NCBI GenBank assembly: GCA_009760855.2
Contig: WPIO01000010.1
Location: 9,275,501-9,302,487 of the forward strand
Direction: 5' to 3'
DNA: 26,987 bases
Source of the DNA: Cristatella mucedo
Lineage: Eukaryota > Bryozoa > Phylactolaemata > Cristatellidae
Shown: piece by piece, positions 1 to 9,669 of the stretch
Layout of the letters: every line of letters starts with the position of its first letter
Position numbering within the stretch: position 1 is the first letter of the stretch
Translations under genes and position numbers: made by a program
Notes under the pieces: generated by a model
What the model saw: only the letters and a program-made list of their open reading frames with translations
Database searches by the model: none
Told to the model about the DNA's origin: nothing

Positions 1-545
1 ACTTCTCGCCGACCTGCATTGGCTATCAGTCAAGCAACGGATTGACTTGAAGGTTTCTGTCGCTCACTTTTAGGTTCCTTCATTCTATGGCTCCAACCTA
101 TCTCTCAGATATACTACCCCATCTGGCCAAGCATCGTACCACCTGCTTTTCGGAATCCAACAGTCTAGAAATACCTCGTACAAACCTCAAATCCTTTGGA
201 GACCGTCCATTTAGTTCGTATGCTCCCATAGCCTGGAACTCCCTCCCGACTTGCGTCAGAACCTCCCCTGACTTGACCACATTTAAAAGGAACTTAAAAA
301 CACCCCTATTTAGGACAGCATTTAGTTGGTCCCTGTGATTCGTCCTTCATGTGCTTATGCGTGCTGACACTGTGCATGCTGACCCTGTGCATGTCACCCC
401 AAACAACATTATTAATTTTGTTTGTTTTTCAAGCATGATTTTACTTACCATTCAATTGCATTTCATTTTGCAGCAAATGTAAAGCGCCTAGAAAGAGATT
501 AAGTTCTCCGAGGGCGCTTTATCAAGTGCATTATTATTATTATTC
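1..545 (+). mobile_element. LINE (L2/CR1-like) copy A, 3' end with RT C-terminus and ATT tail
   Basis: The start encodes LADLHWLSVKQRIDLK, the well-known LHWLPVxxRIxFK segment near the end of L2/CR1-type reverse transcriptase ORFs. After a frameshift near 70-80 the chain continues LHSMAPTYLSDIL, PRTNLKSFGDRPFSSYAP, AWNSLP and LKTPLFRTAF up to 338. The 3' UTR ends AAAGCGCCTAGAAAGAG..., then (ATT)n at 530-544. The copy is cut by the window's left edge and is 5' truncated or incomplete. It is non-functional. Confidence 0.8.
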
Positions 546-1136
546 ACCATCAGAAAAAGGCATCGTAGCTGCTAGCTGTACTGGCCGAAGAGCTCGCGGC
601 GCTGGACCTGTCGAGAAAGGATGCCAGAAAGAGAGGGCGATGGCGTCTTAATGCTGCGACTGCTCTAGAAAATGTCTCACGGCTGAGAGTGGCACGTCGC
701 CGCTAGATTAATAAAAAAAAAACACAACATGAGGTTTTGGCATTGATGTCACTTGCGACGTAGAGTTTAAGAGAGACAGCTGTCAAACTGTGAGAGCCTT
801 CACTTGCAACAGCAGCCACTGGCGGTAGTGGCTGAAATAGGAGGCCATTTTTTCGAGTGCATTTTCGGTACGGCATCCGCGGTTCTACCAGTTGTGACTT
901 GGGTTACCAGCTTCACTGCAGGCGTACGCTCGACTCATTAAGCTTACCTAGCGGGTGCCAGTAAGCTTGACAAACTGACTTTATCTGCTCTCTTCAGACG
1001 CCTCGGCAGTGATTGGCCAATGGTGATAGGAGAAGCAGGTGCTAGCCAGCAGCAGGGGCTGGCTAGGTTGGCCAGCAGCCGGCGCCGGATCTCGGGCGCT
1101 TTGCAAGGTTTGTGTGTGTTCTCTGTCCATTTGCAG
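546..1136. other. Sequence upstream of the first recognised exon
   Basis: Apart from the LINE-type RT remnant at 569-722 I see no gene. No TATA box or start context is convincing. The frame of the first Fz1 exon is open back to 1030. Confidence 0.5.
569..722 (+). mobile_element. Second LINE-type RT C-terminal remnant with A-rich tail
   Basis: The frame from 569 to the TAG at 704-706 reads LAEELAALDLSRKDARKRG, RWRLNAATALENVSRL. The pattern D-L-x-x-x-D-A-x-x-R-x-x-W-R is typical of the very end of many non-LTR retrotransposon ORFs. An A-run follows at 711-722, as expected of a poly(A)-tailed element. It is a different family from copies A-D, which end in ATT. The family was not identified. Confidence 0.4.
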
Positions 1137-1453
1137 CCACGGGAAGGGCAGTGAAAAGTGCTCGACCTGCTGCAGAGCCTCAGTCATCGAGCAGTGCCGG
1201 CCGCACTTGCCCTACGAGCACTCGATGACGGCCGAGCTCCGCCAGCAGCTGCTGTACTACGACATGGAGGAGCTGCTGAAGGCCACGGGCGGCTGCTACT
1301 CTCAGTCGGCCTACTTCCTGTGCATGACCATAGCTCCGCCATGCCGCTCGCTGAACCCGGCGGAGATGGGCACTCTCTTCAGCGGGCCCGTCGACCCTGC
1401 CAAGATTACTTCGCTCGTGTCTGCACTGTCGCCTTGCCAGCCGATGTGCAACG
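1137..1453 (+). CDS. Exon: Fz1, first part (C1-C7)
   Basis: The acceptor is a good pyrimidine tract ending TTTGCAG at 1131-1136. The donor is G|GTGAGG at 1454, phase 1. The frame reads ...CCRASVIEQCRPHLPY..., then GGC, FLCMTIAPPC and LSPCQPMCNG, giving Fz cysteines C1 to C7. C1-x7-C2 spacing matches Fz2 and Fz4. With this acceptor the exon starts in phase 2, unlike the other module exons, so an upstream exon with a different phase (perhaps the N-terminal or transmembrane part) must exist outside what I can recognise. The reading frame is open back to 1030, so an earlier start cannot be excluded. Confidence 0.75.
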
Positions 1454-1491
1454 GTGAGGCGGCAGCAGTCGGTGACAGCGACTGGCGATAG

Positions 1492-1492
<1 letters not shown>

Positions 1493-1556
<64 letters not shown>
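1493..1556 (+). repeat. (CT)n microsatellite, about 32 units
   Basis: An uninterrupted CT dinucleotide tract 40 bases after the donor of the first Fz1 exon. Confidence 0.95.
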
Positions 1557-1558
<2 letters not shown>

Positions 1559-1837
1559 CTCTCTTCTTGATTTATACAGTGCATGGCTTTGCAGTGCTTT
1601 GTGCGAATTTGAGTACAGCTGCTTCCGGAGAAACTTTCTATCGTGCCTGTAAAACCTCCTCTCGCTTCTAACTAGTCGCCTACCACCTCAGCTACTCACA
1701 TTTAGGGCCGAGATCTGACTTTTTTTGGGGACTGCCAGCTTCTATACTAGACAGCTCATTGAGGTCAGCTTTGTTGGACTAATGCATGGCTTAAAGGACC
1801 AAGATGCTACAACTTATGCTGTTTACGTTTTTCTAAG

Positions 1838-2005
1838 ACTTCTTAAGCAAGTGCCAGGGGATATTTACTTCCGTGTCACCGTCGTACAACATCACGGCTT
1901 TTCGGACTTATTGCGACTCCCTTAAGCACCTGGACCATCCGAACCACGTGACCACCTACCACCCTCCCCAATGTGTTGCTCCGGGCTTGCAGCTCGACCA
2001 CTCTG
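1838..2005 (+). CDS. Exon: Fz1, second part (C8-C10)
   Basis: The acceptor follows TTTACGTTTTTCTAAG and the donor is G|GTAGGT. The exon is 168 nt, phase 1 at both ends and free of stops. It reads FLSKCQGIF, then RTYC and PPQC. The spacing of four residues between the junction codon and C8 is the same as in the second-half exons of Fz2 to Fz6. The gaps C8-C9 and C9-C10 are longer (19 residues each) than in its sisters. It contains an N-I-T sequon. It was identified by cysteine position and splice phase rather than by strong similarity. Confidence 0.6.
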
Positions 2006-2044
2006 GTAGGTTTTCGACGCCGAACTGACAGCCTAATACTTGCT

Positions 2045-2125
2045 GTCATTGATCTTGCTACCACTAACCATTAAACCGTGCTTCTTTTGCAGCATATGTG
2101 AAGTGCATAGAAAAACGTTGAGATA
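2045..2125 (+). mobile_element. Short diverged LINE 3' UTR fragment
   Basis: CTACCACTAACCATTAAACC, then TTTTGCAGCATATGTGAAGTGC and TAGAAAAACGTTGAG parallel the final part of copies C and D. No ATT tail remains. It lies 40 bases after the donor of the Fz1 C-terminal exon. Confidence 0.45.
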
Positions 2126-3294
2126 TCTACTGAGGTTTTGTGCTGCATTGCTACGAGAGCCGACCATTTTCTATGCTCTGCCGAATCTCACTCGGAGAGT
2201 GTGTTCGTCGGTGCATATACTGTATTTACACCTAGTTCGCCACGTCGGGTCACGAATTAGTGCAGTCTTTTCTCCCTCGACCTTGAATTTTTTGCCAGAC
2301 AGTATTCGTATTCGATATTTTCCAAAGAACCATAAATGTATCCAATCTGTGTATATGGGCGAGCATTTGGGTGACGCTTTATTTAGTGAATGCTTGTCGC
2401 TGGAGATTCAAAGTGAGCATAGTCGTTCCTAAGAGCTTCGTCGATATTAAATGAGCAAGCCTGCATTCTAGAGCTGTAAAGTTATGAAAATGAGTTAGCA
2501 TTTACTCTACGCATTGCATACGGCGAAGCCTCTCTTTGAATGCGATTAACTGGACCGCCAATACGTTCAGCTGCGTGTGTACGCATGTGTACGTGGGCGC
2601 ATCCGATGGGCTTCAAAACCGAGCTTTTATTTTCTTGGTTATTGCTGAGCGAGTGCTGATAACCTGGTTGACAGCTGCCTTGCTTCTAAAGGTTATCCCA
2701 TGCTTCTCATTGCTTTGAGTTTACTTCCACTAGCTTTTGCATTCTTCAGGCCTTCGTTTCATTCTTAAGCTTGTCTAATACTAAGTGGCTAGTGTACTAG
2801 GGCTGGGACAAGGTGAACCACGCTTTTGCCTGCGTTGCACTCCCACGGATGGCGGCATGCAGGCCCGTGACTAGAGGTGCTGGCGGGCGACGGTGATTCG
2901 TCCCCCCCCCAGGATGGCGACACGAACGTGCCGCGTCTCCGAGAGAGCCCTCCGAGCCGGCTCCGGAAGTCCGGCAGCCACTCTTCGTGGCTGTATGACT
3001 TCCGGGTCGGGAATCGCACGATTAGCGCGGCAGCTCACCAGCCAGCGTCTTGCATGAGACGTAAACTTTTTCCAAGAGCTCACCGATTCCACTTTCGGAG
3101 CGCTTCGATGGAGCGGTTTAGAATGTGCCTGGGGAAGCAGCTCCTTTTCGATGCTTTCAGCCCCGATCCCGAGAGGGTGCATAGCACACTCAGGGTAGCT
3201 CTAGCAGAGCTGACGTTTTCTTCTAATAATCGATGGCATTTAGATGGAGCTGTAGGCGTAAGGCATTGTACAGGAAAAGTCTCATGAGGACTGC

Positions 3295-3617
3295 CAGGTG
3301 GTGCCGTATTTTTACAGGTACAAGTCGCACCCATGCATAAATTGCACCCTGAATTTATGGACAAACTTGTTGGGAAAATTTCTTATTGAAAAATATGATT
3401 ACTGAATATATAGCTCATTTTTAATAGCAAGAGTTTGCTTTAATCGTCACAGTTAGCAAGAAAATTGTCATCGGTATCACTGCTAACATCTGAATAGTCT
3501 TCTGAAACATCGTTAAAGTCTGAATCTTCGCTTTCATCATAGATTGCATCGTCATTTTCCATCCAGAATGTTTGAAATTCCAGGCTTCTTGAACGATTCA
3601 ATAATACTTCTGTTTTC
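3295..3617 (-). mobile_element. pogo/Tigger-like DNA transposon remnant (transposase C-terminus and terminal region)
   Basis: On the minus strand, 3440-3617 encodes an open chain ending in a very acidic tail (DESEDSDFNDVSEDY, then SDVSSDTDDNFLANCDD and stop), as seen at the C-terminus of pogo/Tigger/CENP-B-like transposases. Beyond the stop, the plus strand at 3295-3345 carries TGCCGTATTTTTAC and AAGTCGCACCC, resembling CCGTATTTT...AAGTCGCACC ends I recall for such elements. No TA target duplication is evident. The rest of the transposase is missing, with LINE copy C at the break. The family name rests on memory of motifs, not on a search. Confidence 0.4.
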
Positions 3618-3864
3618 GGTCTCTGCGATCCGTCCTTTATGTGCTTATGCGTGCTGACACTGTGCATGCTGCCACTAACCATACTTGTATGCTGACCCTG
3701 TGCATGTCATGCTTGCTCATGTTATTCGTGTTGTTTATTGAGCAATTCAACCACTAACCATTCGATCCTATCTCCTTTGAAGCTAATTTAAAGTGCCTAG
3801 AAGGAGATTGAGTTCTCTGATAGCGCTATATCAAATGCATTATCATAATTATTATTATTATTAT
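3618..3864 (+). mobile_element. LINE (L2/CR1-like) copy C, 3' UTR only
   Basis: It begins GGTCTCTGCGATCCGTCCTT, equivalent to the last codons and 3' UTR start of copy A, and runs to the (ATT)n tail at 3846-3864. It includes the CATGCTGCCACTAACCATAC and AAAGTGCCTAGAAGGAG blocks. No RT coding remains. Its left border abuts the pogo-like remnant, consistent with insertion into that older element. Confidence 0.7.
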
Positions 3865-5075
3865 GCTCTCTCACAAGCATGTAAAACCCATTCACAAATA
3901 GGTTTGATACTGGCTCTTCTAATTCTAGTGAGTGGTATCTGTGGGTATGTTGAATGTCGCACATGTTATGAAAATAGCTGGAGCAGCTTTTTGTCCAATG
4001 GGCTTTTGGCTTAGAGCTTCGGGTTGTTTCTCCTTAAGATATTATTCATTTCTTCTTACCAGGCAAGTGGTCAAGAAATCTCTTCGGTTAGCCAGTCCAT
4101 ACAGAGGCCATCTGTTTCAGACTTATAAAATGAGGATGCTAAATATTTTGTAAGTCAAGCAATACTTCCAGACGGCTCAAGATTTCTTGCTTACAGCTTA
4201 GGCGTCCATCTGCAGTGTCGGCTACTTGCACCCAGGTATGCAGTACGTAGATAGCGAGGCAGGAGTCTCATGAGTACTTCTCGTAAACATATTTCCCTTT
4301 TTATACGGAAGTGGCCCGTCAGAAATTAGAAACCTTAGGATAGTGGCAGCATAAAGATCAGTAAGGACGTAAAATTTTAGCTATATCCTCTTTTGTTGCC
4401 CAGTGCTACAGCATGGTTAATTTTACGACTGAGTTCGATTAATCATGACAACCTTGTTAAAATAGTTTAATATGACGGACTTGAAAAGAAGACCAAGTTT
4501 TTAATTGATTTTTTGAGATACTCACTGCTAGCAAGTGATGATAAGTATGTCACTATTTTTAGCCTTGCTAAAGTATGAGATTCCTTTTATGAGCATGGTT
4601 TTCCGCAGCAAAAAGCACTAAGGAGTTGCTTTAATGAGCCCTGTCAGGTTTTGAAGAAGCACTGCTGTACTCTGATTGATAAAGAAGTGAAAACGGTAAA
4701 GTGATCTGTTTGCAATCACATTCCCAGTGACAGTGCATTCGCACTCACCCTGACTGTCGATCGTGTTCACTCAAGGACTAGTTGGGCCCCTTGAAGAAAC
4801 TCTTGGAGAGAAAGACCTGTTTATTAGTCGCCGAAAATCCTCCCAGGGGAAACTTTGACACCATTAATTATATCGCTGAATAAACAGCAGTCTTGGCAAT
4901 GCAACTTGCGTTAACTTGATTGAATAAGAATGAGTTTCTAGCACAACGTGCATGAGTATGTGCGGCCATTACGGCTAGTGAAACTTCTCTGGCTTGGCAT
5001 GTTGTCCTATAGCAGCACTGTATTGCTTTTCGCGTTTTCTCCTTGACCGAGCTCATGATTTTTACTTTCTTGAAG

Positions 5076-5176
5076 CTTATGGCACTAGAAAATGTGTTCG
5101 GGTCAGCCATCCAATGTGCTCGATTCTTGGCTTTACCGAAGGACTGCTGCCGAATAGCTACGGCCATAGAACTGAG
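5076..5176 (+). CDS. Exon: Fz2, N-terminal part (C1-C2)
   Basis: The frame reads KCVRVSHPMCSILGF, then LLPNSYGHRTE. C-x7-C followed by GF...LPN.xGHxT is the classical start of a Frizzled CRD. The acceptor chosen is TTTTTACTTTCTTGAAG|CT (phase 1). The donor GAG|GTGGGT ends the exon in phase 0, and the next exon begins GAG CAA GTG, giving GHRTE-EQVQ, which fits the Fz helix register. A second donor, G|GTGAGC at 5181, is possible but would break the phase. Confidence 0.7.
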
Positions 5177-5508
5177 GTGGGTGAGCGGCTCGTACGGAAC
5201 TTGTGTATTGAAAGTTAATGCATCGTGCCGAGAACGAGGCTCTACGGCCAAAATAATGCAGCTGGTGGCTCAGTAGGAATGTCAGCAACTGAGCTTTAAC
5301 AGTGATGACTGGCCATTATGACGTGTCTTGAGCCTGTTTGAAATTCTTGACAGTGATCGAGATATGCGCTTTGGCTTTAGGTTAGCTCGCCTTTCGGGCA
5401 GTTTGAGAAATGCCATCTCAGTTTGCAGCCACTATTTAGTTTCTGAGAGGCTACTATAGAAAGCTAGCTCACCTGCTCAAACATGCATCGATTTTTCATG
5501 AACTTTAG

Positions 5509-5671
5509 GAGCAAGTGCAAGCTTTCATCGATGGACTGCCAAATCTTTTGAGTCTGCCAGATCACTGTGCCGTCCTGGCCAGGCGTCTCGTGTGCTCCTC
5601 TCTGCTGAACCCTTGCGCAGGATTGAATGCGACGAAATCTCTGGCGCCATCCTGCTTGTCGGCGTGCGCAG
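5509..5671 (+). CDS. Exon: Fz2, middle part (C3-C7)
   Basis: The acceptor AACTTTAG|GAG gives phase 0 and the donor G|GTAAGT is a perfect consensus in phase 1. The translation runs EQVQAFIDGL, then LPDHCAVLARRLVCSSLLNPC and PSCLSACAG, which supplies C3 to C7 with the typical C4-x5-C5 segment and an N-A-T sequon. Together with the 5076-5176 exon it totals 264 nt, the same length as the single-exon equivalent in Fz3. Confidence 0.8.
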
Positions 5672-6694
5672 GTAAGTGCCGTACTTGCAAGAAAACTGAC
5701 GAGCTAATCTTGAGATCGTCATACTACTGAGTTGGTTTCCCAAGCAGAATATGAGCCCCCGAGTTTACTGACAACGGAGCAAGGCCTCTGACAGTGGCTG
5801 ACAAGTAGGATTATTGTAGAATTATCTAATCGAACATGGGCCCGCCTTCGGTAAACAGGATTCGCACGCACACACATTCGCACGCGAACACACGCACACC
5901 TGCACGCGCACACACACACACACACACTCCACACATATTTTTACTAACACACGATCGCAAGCTTTTACGAAAATTTAAATGGTGTGAGGTGACGTTGCTT
6001 TTGGTCTTCATTCATTTCCTTAAACGTAGTTCATGATGGGAGCAATCGTTCCTGAGTAGTTTATCGTTTTCCGGTGCTCGTGTGAAGTCAATCCACGTTT
6101 TTCTCTTTGCTGATGATGCTACCATGCTCGATTCGCATGCCGGGAGCACTTTACGTCACAGGTGGTTCTGCCTGTGGGCTTAACTGTGCTCTCCACATAT
6201 TCGTAATATAAAAGTCTTGCACGATTACCGATGAAGTATCAGACTCATAATTCATTACCTATTGCTAGCACTCAGCAGACTTAGCTGATTAGTCATCTCT
6301 TCTAGTCTAGAGTATATTGGCTCCCGTACCTATGTTTTGTCAATTGTAATCGATCCTGTGGAAAACTTGGGAATTTTGATATGCATGTAGTTCATTTGTT
6401 TAATGCCCTAAAAGAACTTGATCGTTTTCGAGACACTTTATGTGTGCATGCAGCTTTGCTTGAGATCACGTCCCTGGTTGCTAAAGGTGTGTCTCTACCC
6501 TTGGCTAAAACCAGGCTCGTAACAAAAACGTAAACCCCTATTGGCAAGTAGTGAGGCGGCTGGCGTGACGTTACGCAACCGACTTCTTCTTCACCGACTA
6601 TCATAGCTTTGGGAGCTATCGCTACTTTACTGTCACCCGTCGCCGACAGCGGCCTGTGCAATTAATTAGACATGGCATATTTTGATGTTTTTAG
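5672..6694. other. Intron within Fz2, with CA-rich repeat
   Basis: An imperfect CA microsatellite occupies about 5866-5932. No other element or exon was recognised. Confidence 0.5.
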
Positions 6695-6802
6695 GAGCCT
6701 TCAGTCGGTGCCCCGACTTTTTCAGCCGTCTGCCGCTCGAGATAATTTACTCTTGTCAGAGCACCGATGCGATGCCTTGCAATGAAAATGGCTCAATGCC
6801 AG
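6695..6802 (+). CDS. Exon: Fz2, C-terminal part (C8-C10)
   Basis: A 108 nt phase 1/phase 1 exon between GATGTTTTTAG and G|GTATGC. It reads AFSRCPDFFSRL, then IIYSCQSTDAMPC and ends NENGSMPG. C8-x14-C9 equals the Fz4 and Fz6 versions. It completes the ten-cysteine Fz2 domain and includes an N-G-S sequon. An intron of about 1 kb separates it from the C3-C7 exon. Confidence 0.75.
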
Positions 6803-7729
6803 GTATGCACCCACCGAAGATACGTAATTACGGTTGTGAAGCATACTTGTTGCAGTCGTATTGACAACACGATAAGAAAAGATAGCATAATGATAATAGA
6901 AATAAATGTTTACACATTTTTTTCAATAATGTATTACATAGTAATACATTTTCATGCACTTTGCAGATGATTTAAAGGAAGCATGGTTATGGCATGGCGT
7001 GGCATTGACGAGCAGATTTACGTGTACCTAGCTTCCGAGGTTTTCCTATGGCCTGTCTGTCTATAATTTTTGCGATTTCACTTAGACTAGCCAGAGTCAG
7101 TTCTTTAGTGAGAGCACTACAATACATTTTCAGCAGTACTATATATATAAATATACTATAAATAATAAATATAATAAATATAAAAAATAAAATATAAATA
7201 TAACAACAATATAATATAATATAATATAATTATAATAAATATAATAAAATACAATAAACTATAAATATACTATACATATATACACACATATACTATACTA
7301 CCACTCATGCCGATTCAAGATGCGCCTCGTTAATCGATTTGTAAAGAACATAACGTGCCACTGCAGTCGTAGCTCACTTTGCTTGACAACTGCACATTGA
7401 GCTACGACTGCTTTGCTACGTGTATATAAATGCCCGTGAGTTCAAGCGAATGTATAGGGCAGTGAATCGTACGCTTGACACTTTCGAGTGGTCTCACGAA
7501 CAGGATATAAACTGCTCGGCTGATAAATTCTCCATCTTTCTCGCTGTTAAGATTGCAGGCAGTGGTGCATTGATAAAGCCACGTCGGACTGATGTAATAA
7601 TTTAGTCACAAAGTGTGACGTTTCTAAAGAAATTTTTCCACGGCATCGATATATGAAGCAGTCAACATAATCAAGCCAGGCAAAAGGAGCTCGTCACCTG
7701 TTGACGTGATATACCCTTTAGTCTCTGGT
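6803..7729. other. Intron between Fz2 and Fz3, AT-rich part
   Basis: 7135-7295 is almost pure A/T, with imperfect ATA/AATA repeats ending in ATACACACATATAC. A 14-base inverted repeat follows at 7363-7411. No exon was found. Confidence 0.5.
7363..7411. repeat. Perfect 14-bp inverted repeat, 21-nt loop
   Basis: GCAGTCGTAGCTCA at 7363-7376 is the exact reverse complement of TGAGCTACGACTGC at 7398-7411. It can form a hairpin in DNA or RNA. It could be the remnant of a small palindromic element. Confidence 0.8.
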
Positions 7730-8111
7730 ATTCATTGAGGTTAAACGTAATGCAGCCACAAATCAGGTTGTTAATGCTTGGAACTCACGACTATTGTTAC
7801 GACATCTCATTATTTGACCTTTAATAAGAAGCTAAAATGCATCTATTTATCACAGTATCTAGAGGGTCTCAGCGATTCGTAATGTGTGTGCTCATGCTTG
7901 CTGACATGGTGCATGCTGCCACTAGCAATACTTGCATGCTGACCTTGTGCATGTCGCGCCTAATCATGTTATGCCTGTTCAGTGAGCATGCAACCATTAA
8001 TAATTTAATCGGGCTTTCTTTGCAGCAAATTTAAAGTGCCTAGAAAGAGATTAAGTTCTCAGGTGGCGCTATAAAAATGTATTATTATTCTTATTATTAT
8101 TATTATTATTA
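7730..8111 (+). mobile_element. LINE (L2/CR1-like) copy D, diverged 3' end
   Basis: A decayed RT end (the segment corresponding to AWNSLP, then stops) from about 7730, followed by the family 3' UTR: GCATGCTGCCACTAGCAATAC, then TTTAAAGTGCCTAGAAAGAG, and an (ATT)n tail at 8079-8111. It is clearly older than copies A and B. Confidence 0.65.
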
Positions 8112-8309
8112 GGGGTTTAAACACTTGTAGCGAAGGCAACTCACTCCCTATTGTCCTTGCAAGGGCTCTCGCAGCCCCGTTTTGTCATGCTGCACTCATT
8201 ACTTCCTGAGCACAGCCATTGGCACTTGCCCTGGGTAGCATTGAGCGGTCGCTTCGATGAGCCTTTGCAACCCTGCTACATGTAGAATAATTATAAATCG
8301 CAATAATAG

Positions 8310-8490
8310 TGAGGCGTGATGGCACACTAGGTAATGCGATTGGTTTTCACGACCTTGGTCCTGAAATCGTGGGTTCGAATCCTGCATTGGGCGATCCTTT
8401 ATTGCCATTGCCAGCAGTGGCGATAGCCGTAAAGGCTGTCTCTGTGCAAAAGAGGCTGTTAAATCAGCTAGTCCTTTACATTTTTTTTTT
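8310..8490 (+). mobile_element. tRNA-derived SINE, copy 1
   Basis: The head is tRNA-like, with A box TGGCACACTAGG at 8320-8331 and B box GGTTCGAATCC at 8372-8382, the usual pol III spacing. The body that follows (GATAGCCGTAAAGGCT..., GGCTGTTAAATCAGCTA) is shared with the copies at 14450 and 24425. The tail is T-rich. Confidence 0.75.
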
Positions 8491-8579
8491 ATAAAGTCCT
8501 CGCTATCAGGAGCTTGTGAGCTGGCTTGGCTACGAATTGACCGAGATTCTAGCAGCGTACGATGCTCATGCAGTTTCAG

Positions 8580-8843
8580 CTTACGACCAGGCCTTGGTGG
8601 CATTAGAGCCTCTGTCATGCGAATATCCTATCGTCATCAAGAGATGTGCTGATGTACTTCACTACCGCCTGACCTCGGTGCCACCAGCTGAGCAGCTCTA
8701 TCGGAACGCCTCGGGCATGCATGGACTGCTGAATCGATTGTCGGCATGCGACAAGCATTCGACATTCATTATCTGTGCTATGATGTTCCCCAAATGTCAG
8801 CCCAGCGGTCTGCCACTGCCTGTGTGCTGGGAAGACTGCGAAG
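8580..8843 (+). CDS. Exon: Fz3, first part (C1-C7)
   Basis: The frame reads LSCEYPIVIKRCADVLHY, LTSVPPAEQ, LSACDKHSTFIICAMMFPKC and LPVCWEDCEG, giving all seven N-terminal Fz cysteines. The donor is G|GTAAGG, phase 1. The start is uncertain: AGs ending at 8552, 8555, 8573 and 8579 are all in phase 1, and I chose TTTCAG at 8574-8579. The TSVPP...EQ segment is nearly the same as in Fz5, which marks these two as closest sisters. SINE 1 ends about 100 bases upstream. Confidence 0.8.
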
Positions 8844-8940
8844 GTAAGGAGACACGTGCAGCTTGCTTGTGCAGCATGGACTTTTGCGAGTCATTCGACG
8901 CTAGCAAGGGCGCCTCTGTAGTGCTCGAATTACCTTATGC

Positions 8941-9669
8941 TCACCGGATCCACGGTGCTGGAAGTTGAATAGCACGTATTCCTTCTAAACCTTTAGGAAG
9001 GGTTAGTTTTCTCGCCTCCTCGAATTTAGAATTTCGTACGATACCGGGTTTAAAGGCCCCAATCTCCCAAGTTCTCGTGCACCAGAACCCTAGTGGATGC
9101 CTTTGATTATTCAGTGCTATCAGCCGAGATTTTCGTGCTTCATTCACTGGCACGTAAACTCCTGCCAGTTTAATATGGTCTTCCGAAAGGAGGATACCCA
9201 TGCTTTAAGATGGGGCTGCGTAATTCTACGGATTCCGGCCTCCGGGATCTTCAGTAGACACGATATGCCGCCGGCCTTTTGTCTTAGACGCCGCTCGAAG
9301 CAGGCTTTCCTGTCGGAGCTTTTTCGGTGCACTGAATCCGTGGGCAATTAAGGCAGCTACTGCAGCAGGACTTGGCAGTGTTGACGGGCGGCTTCTTGGC
9401 AGTTGGTCTTTATTACGGGCAGCCTCCAGGCTTTGGGCGCCACTCTACATAACTGAAGGCGTCACCTGCGGCTTCCCTTCAGCAGCAGCTCTCTTTGGTG
9501 CAGGAAATGGCTTTCTTACTGCCTGTCTGACGGCCCCGGTATGCGACGCCCGTCTTCAGCCACTAGCTGAATCGCTTAAGTCGCCTGTAGTTCTTGTAGC
9601 CGGAGCTGCTGCGTTACTAACCGAGGCTGACTTATTGGAAGGGAGTCCTAAAACATTGAACGCGTGCAT
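8941..9669 (-). pseudogene. Decayed antisense reading frame of unknown origin (243 codons, four internal stops)
   Basis: A single minus-strand frame from ATG (9667-9669) to a stop at 8941 looks protein-like: a Ser/Ala/Pro/Lys-rich N-terminal half (KPFPAPKRAAAEGKP) and a C-terminal half such as HIKLAGVYVPVNEARKSRL and HPLGFWCTRTWEIGAFKPG. Stops interrupt it at 9556-9558, 9445-9447, 9226-9228 and 9205-9207. About eleven stops would be expected by chance in 243 random codons, though the region is GC-richer than its surroundings. It lies wholly inside the Fz3 intron. It could be a transposon ORF1-type relic or a retropseudogene. I do not recognise the family. Confidence 0.3.

Larger units (their letters stand above)
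2126..5075. other. Intron between Fz1 and Fz2
   Basis: Contains the pogo-like remnant (3295-3617) and LINE copy C (3618-3864). A GC-richer stretch at about 2860-3110, with a C-run at 2904-2913, has no recognised content. A 15-base word GAAGTCCGGCAGCCA at about 2966 recurs at about 12699, perhaps a shared old repeat. No exon was found in 3865-5075. Confidence 0.5.

Noticed and set aside
1580-1675. Alternative second Fz1 exon after TTTATACAG, reading LCANLSTAA...YRAC
   Set aside because: It has two cysteines at near-right spacing, but the junction-to-C8 distance is six rather than four, the third cysteine is missing and a stop follows. The exon at 1838-2005 fits all criteria.
2040-2432. 130-codon plus-strand open frame after Fz1
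   Set aside because: Its start overlaps a LINE 3' UTR fragment, and the remainder has no recognisable motif or splice support.
2789-3287. Overlapping open frames on both strands in a GC-rich patch
   Set aside because: No family recognised; several frames are open at once, as expected of GC-rich sequence.
8320-8382. Functional tRNA gene at SINE copy 1
   Set aside because: The same head occurs with the same non-tRNA body at 14450 and 24425, so it is a SINE.
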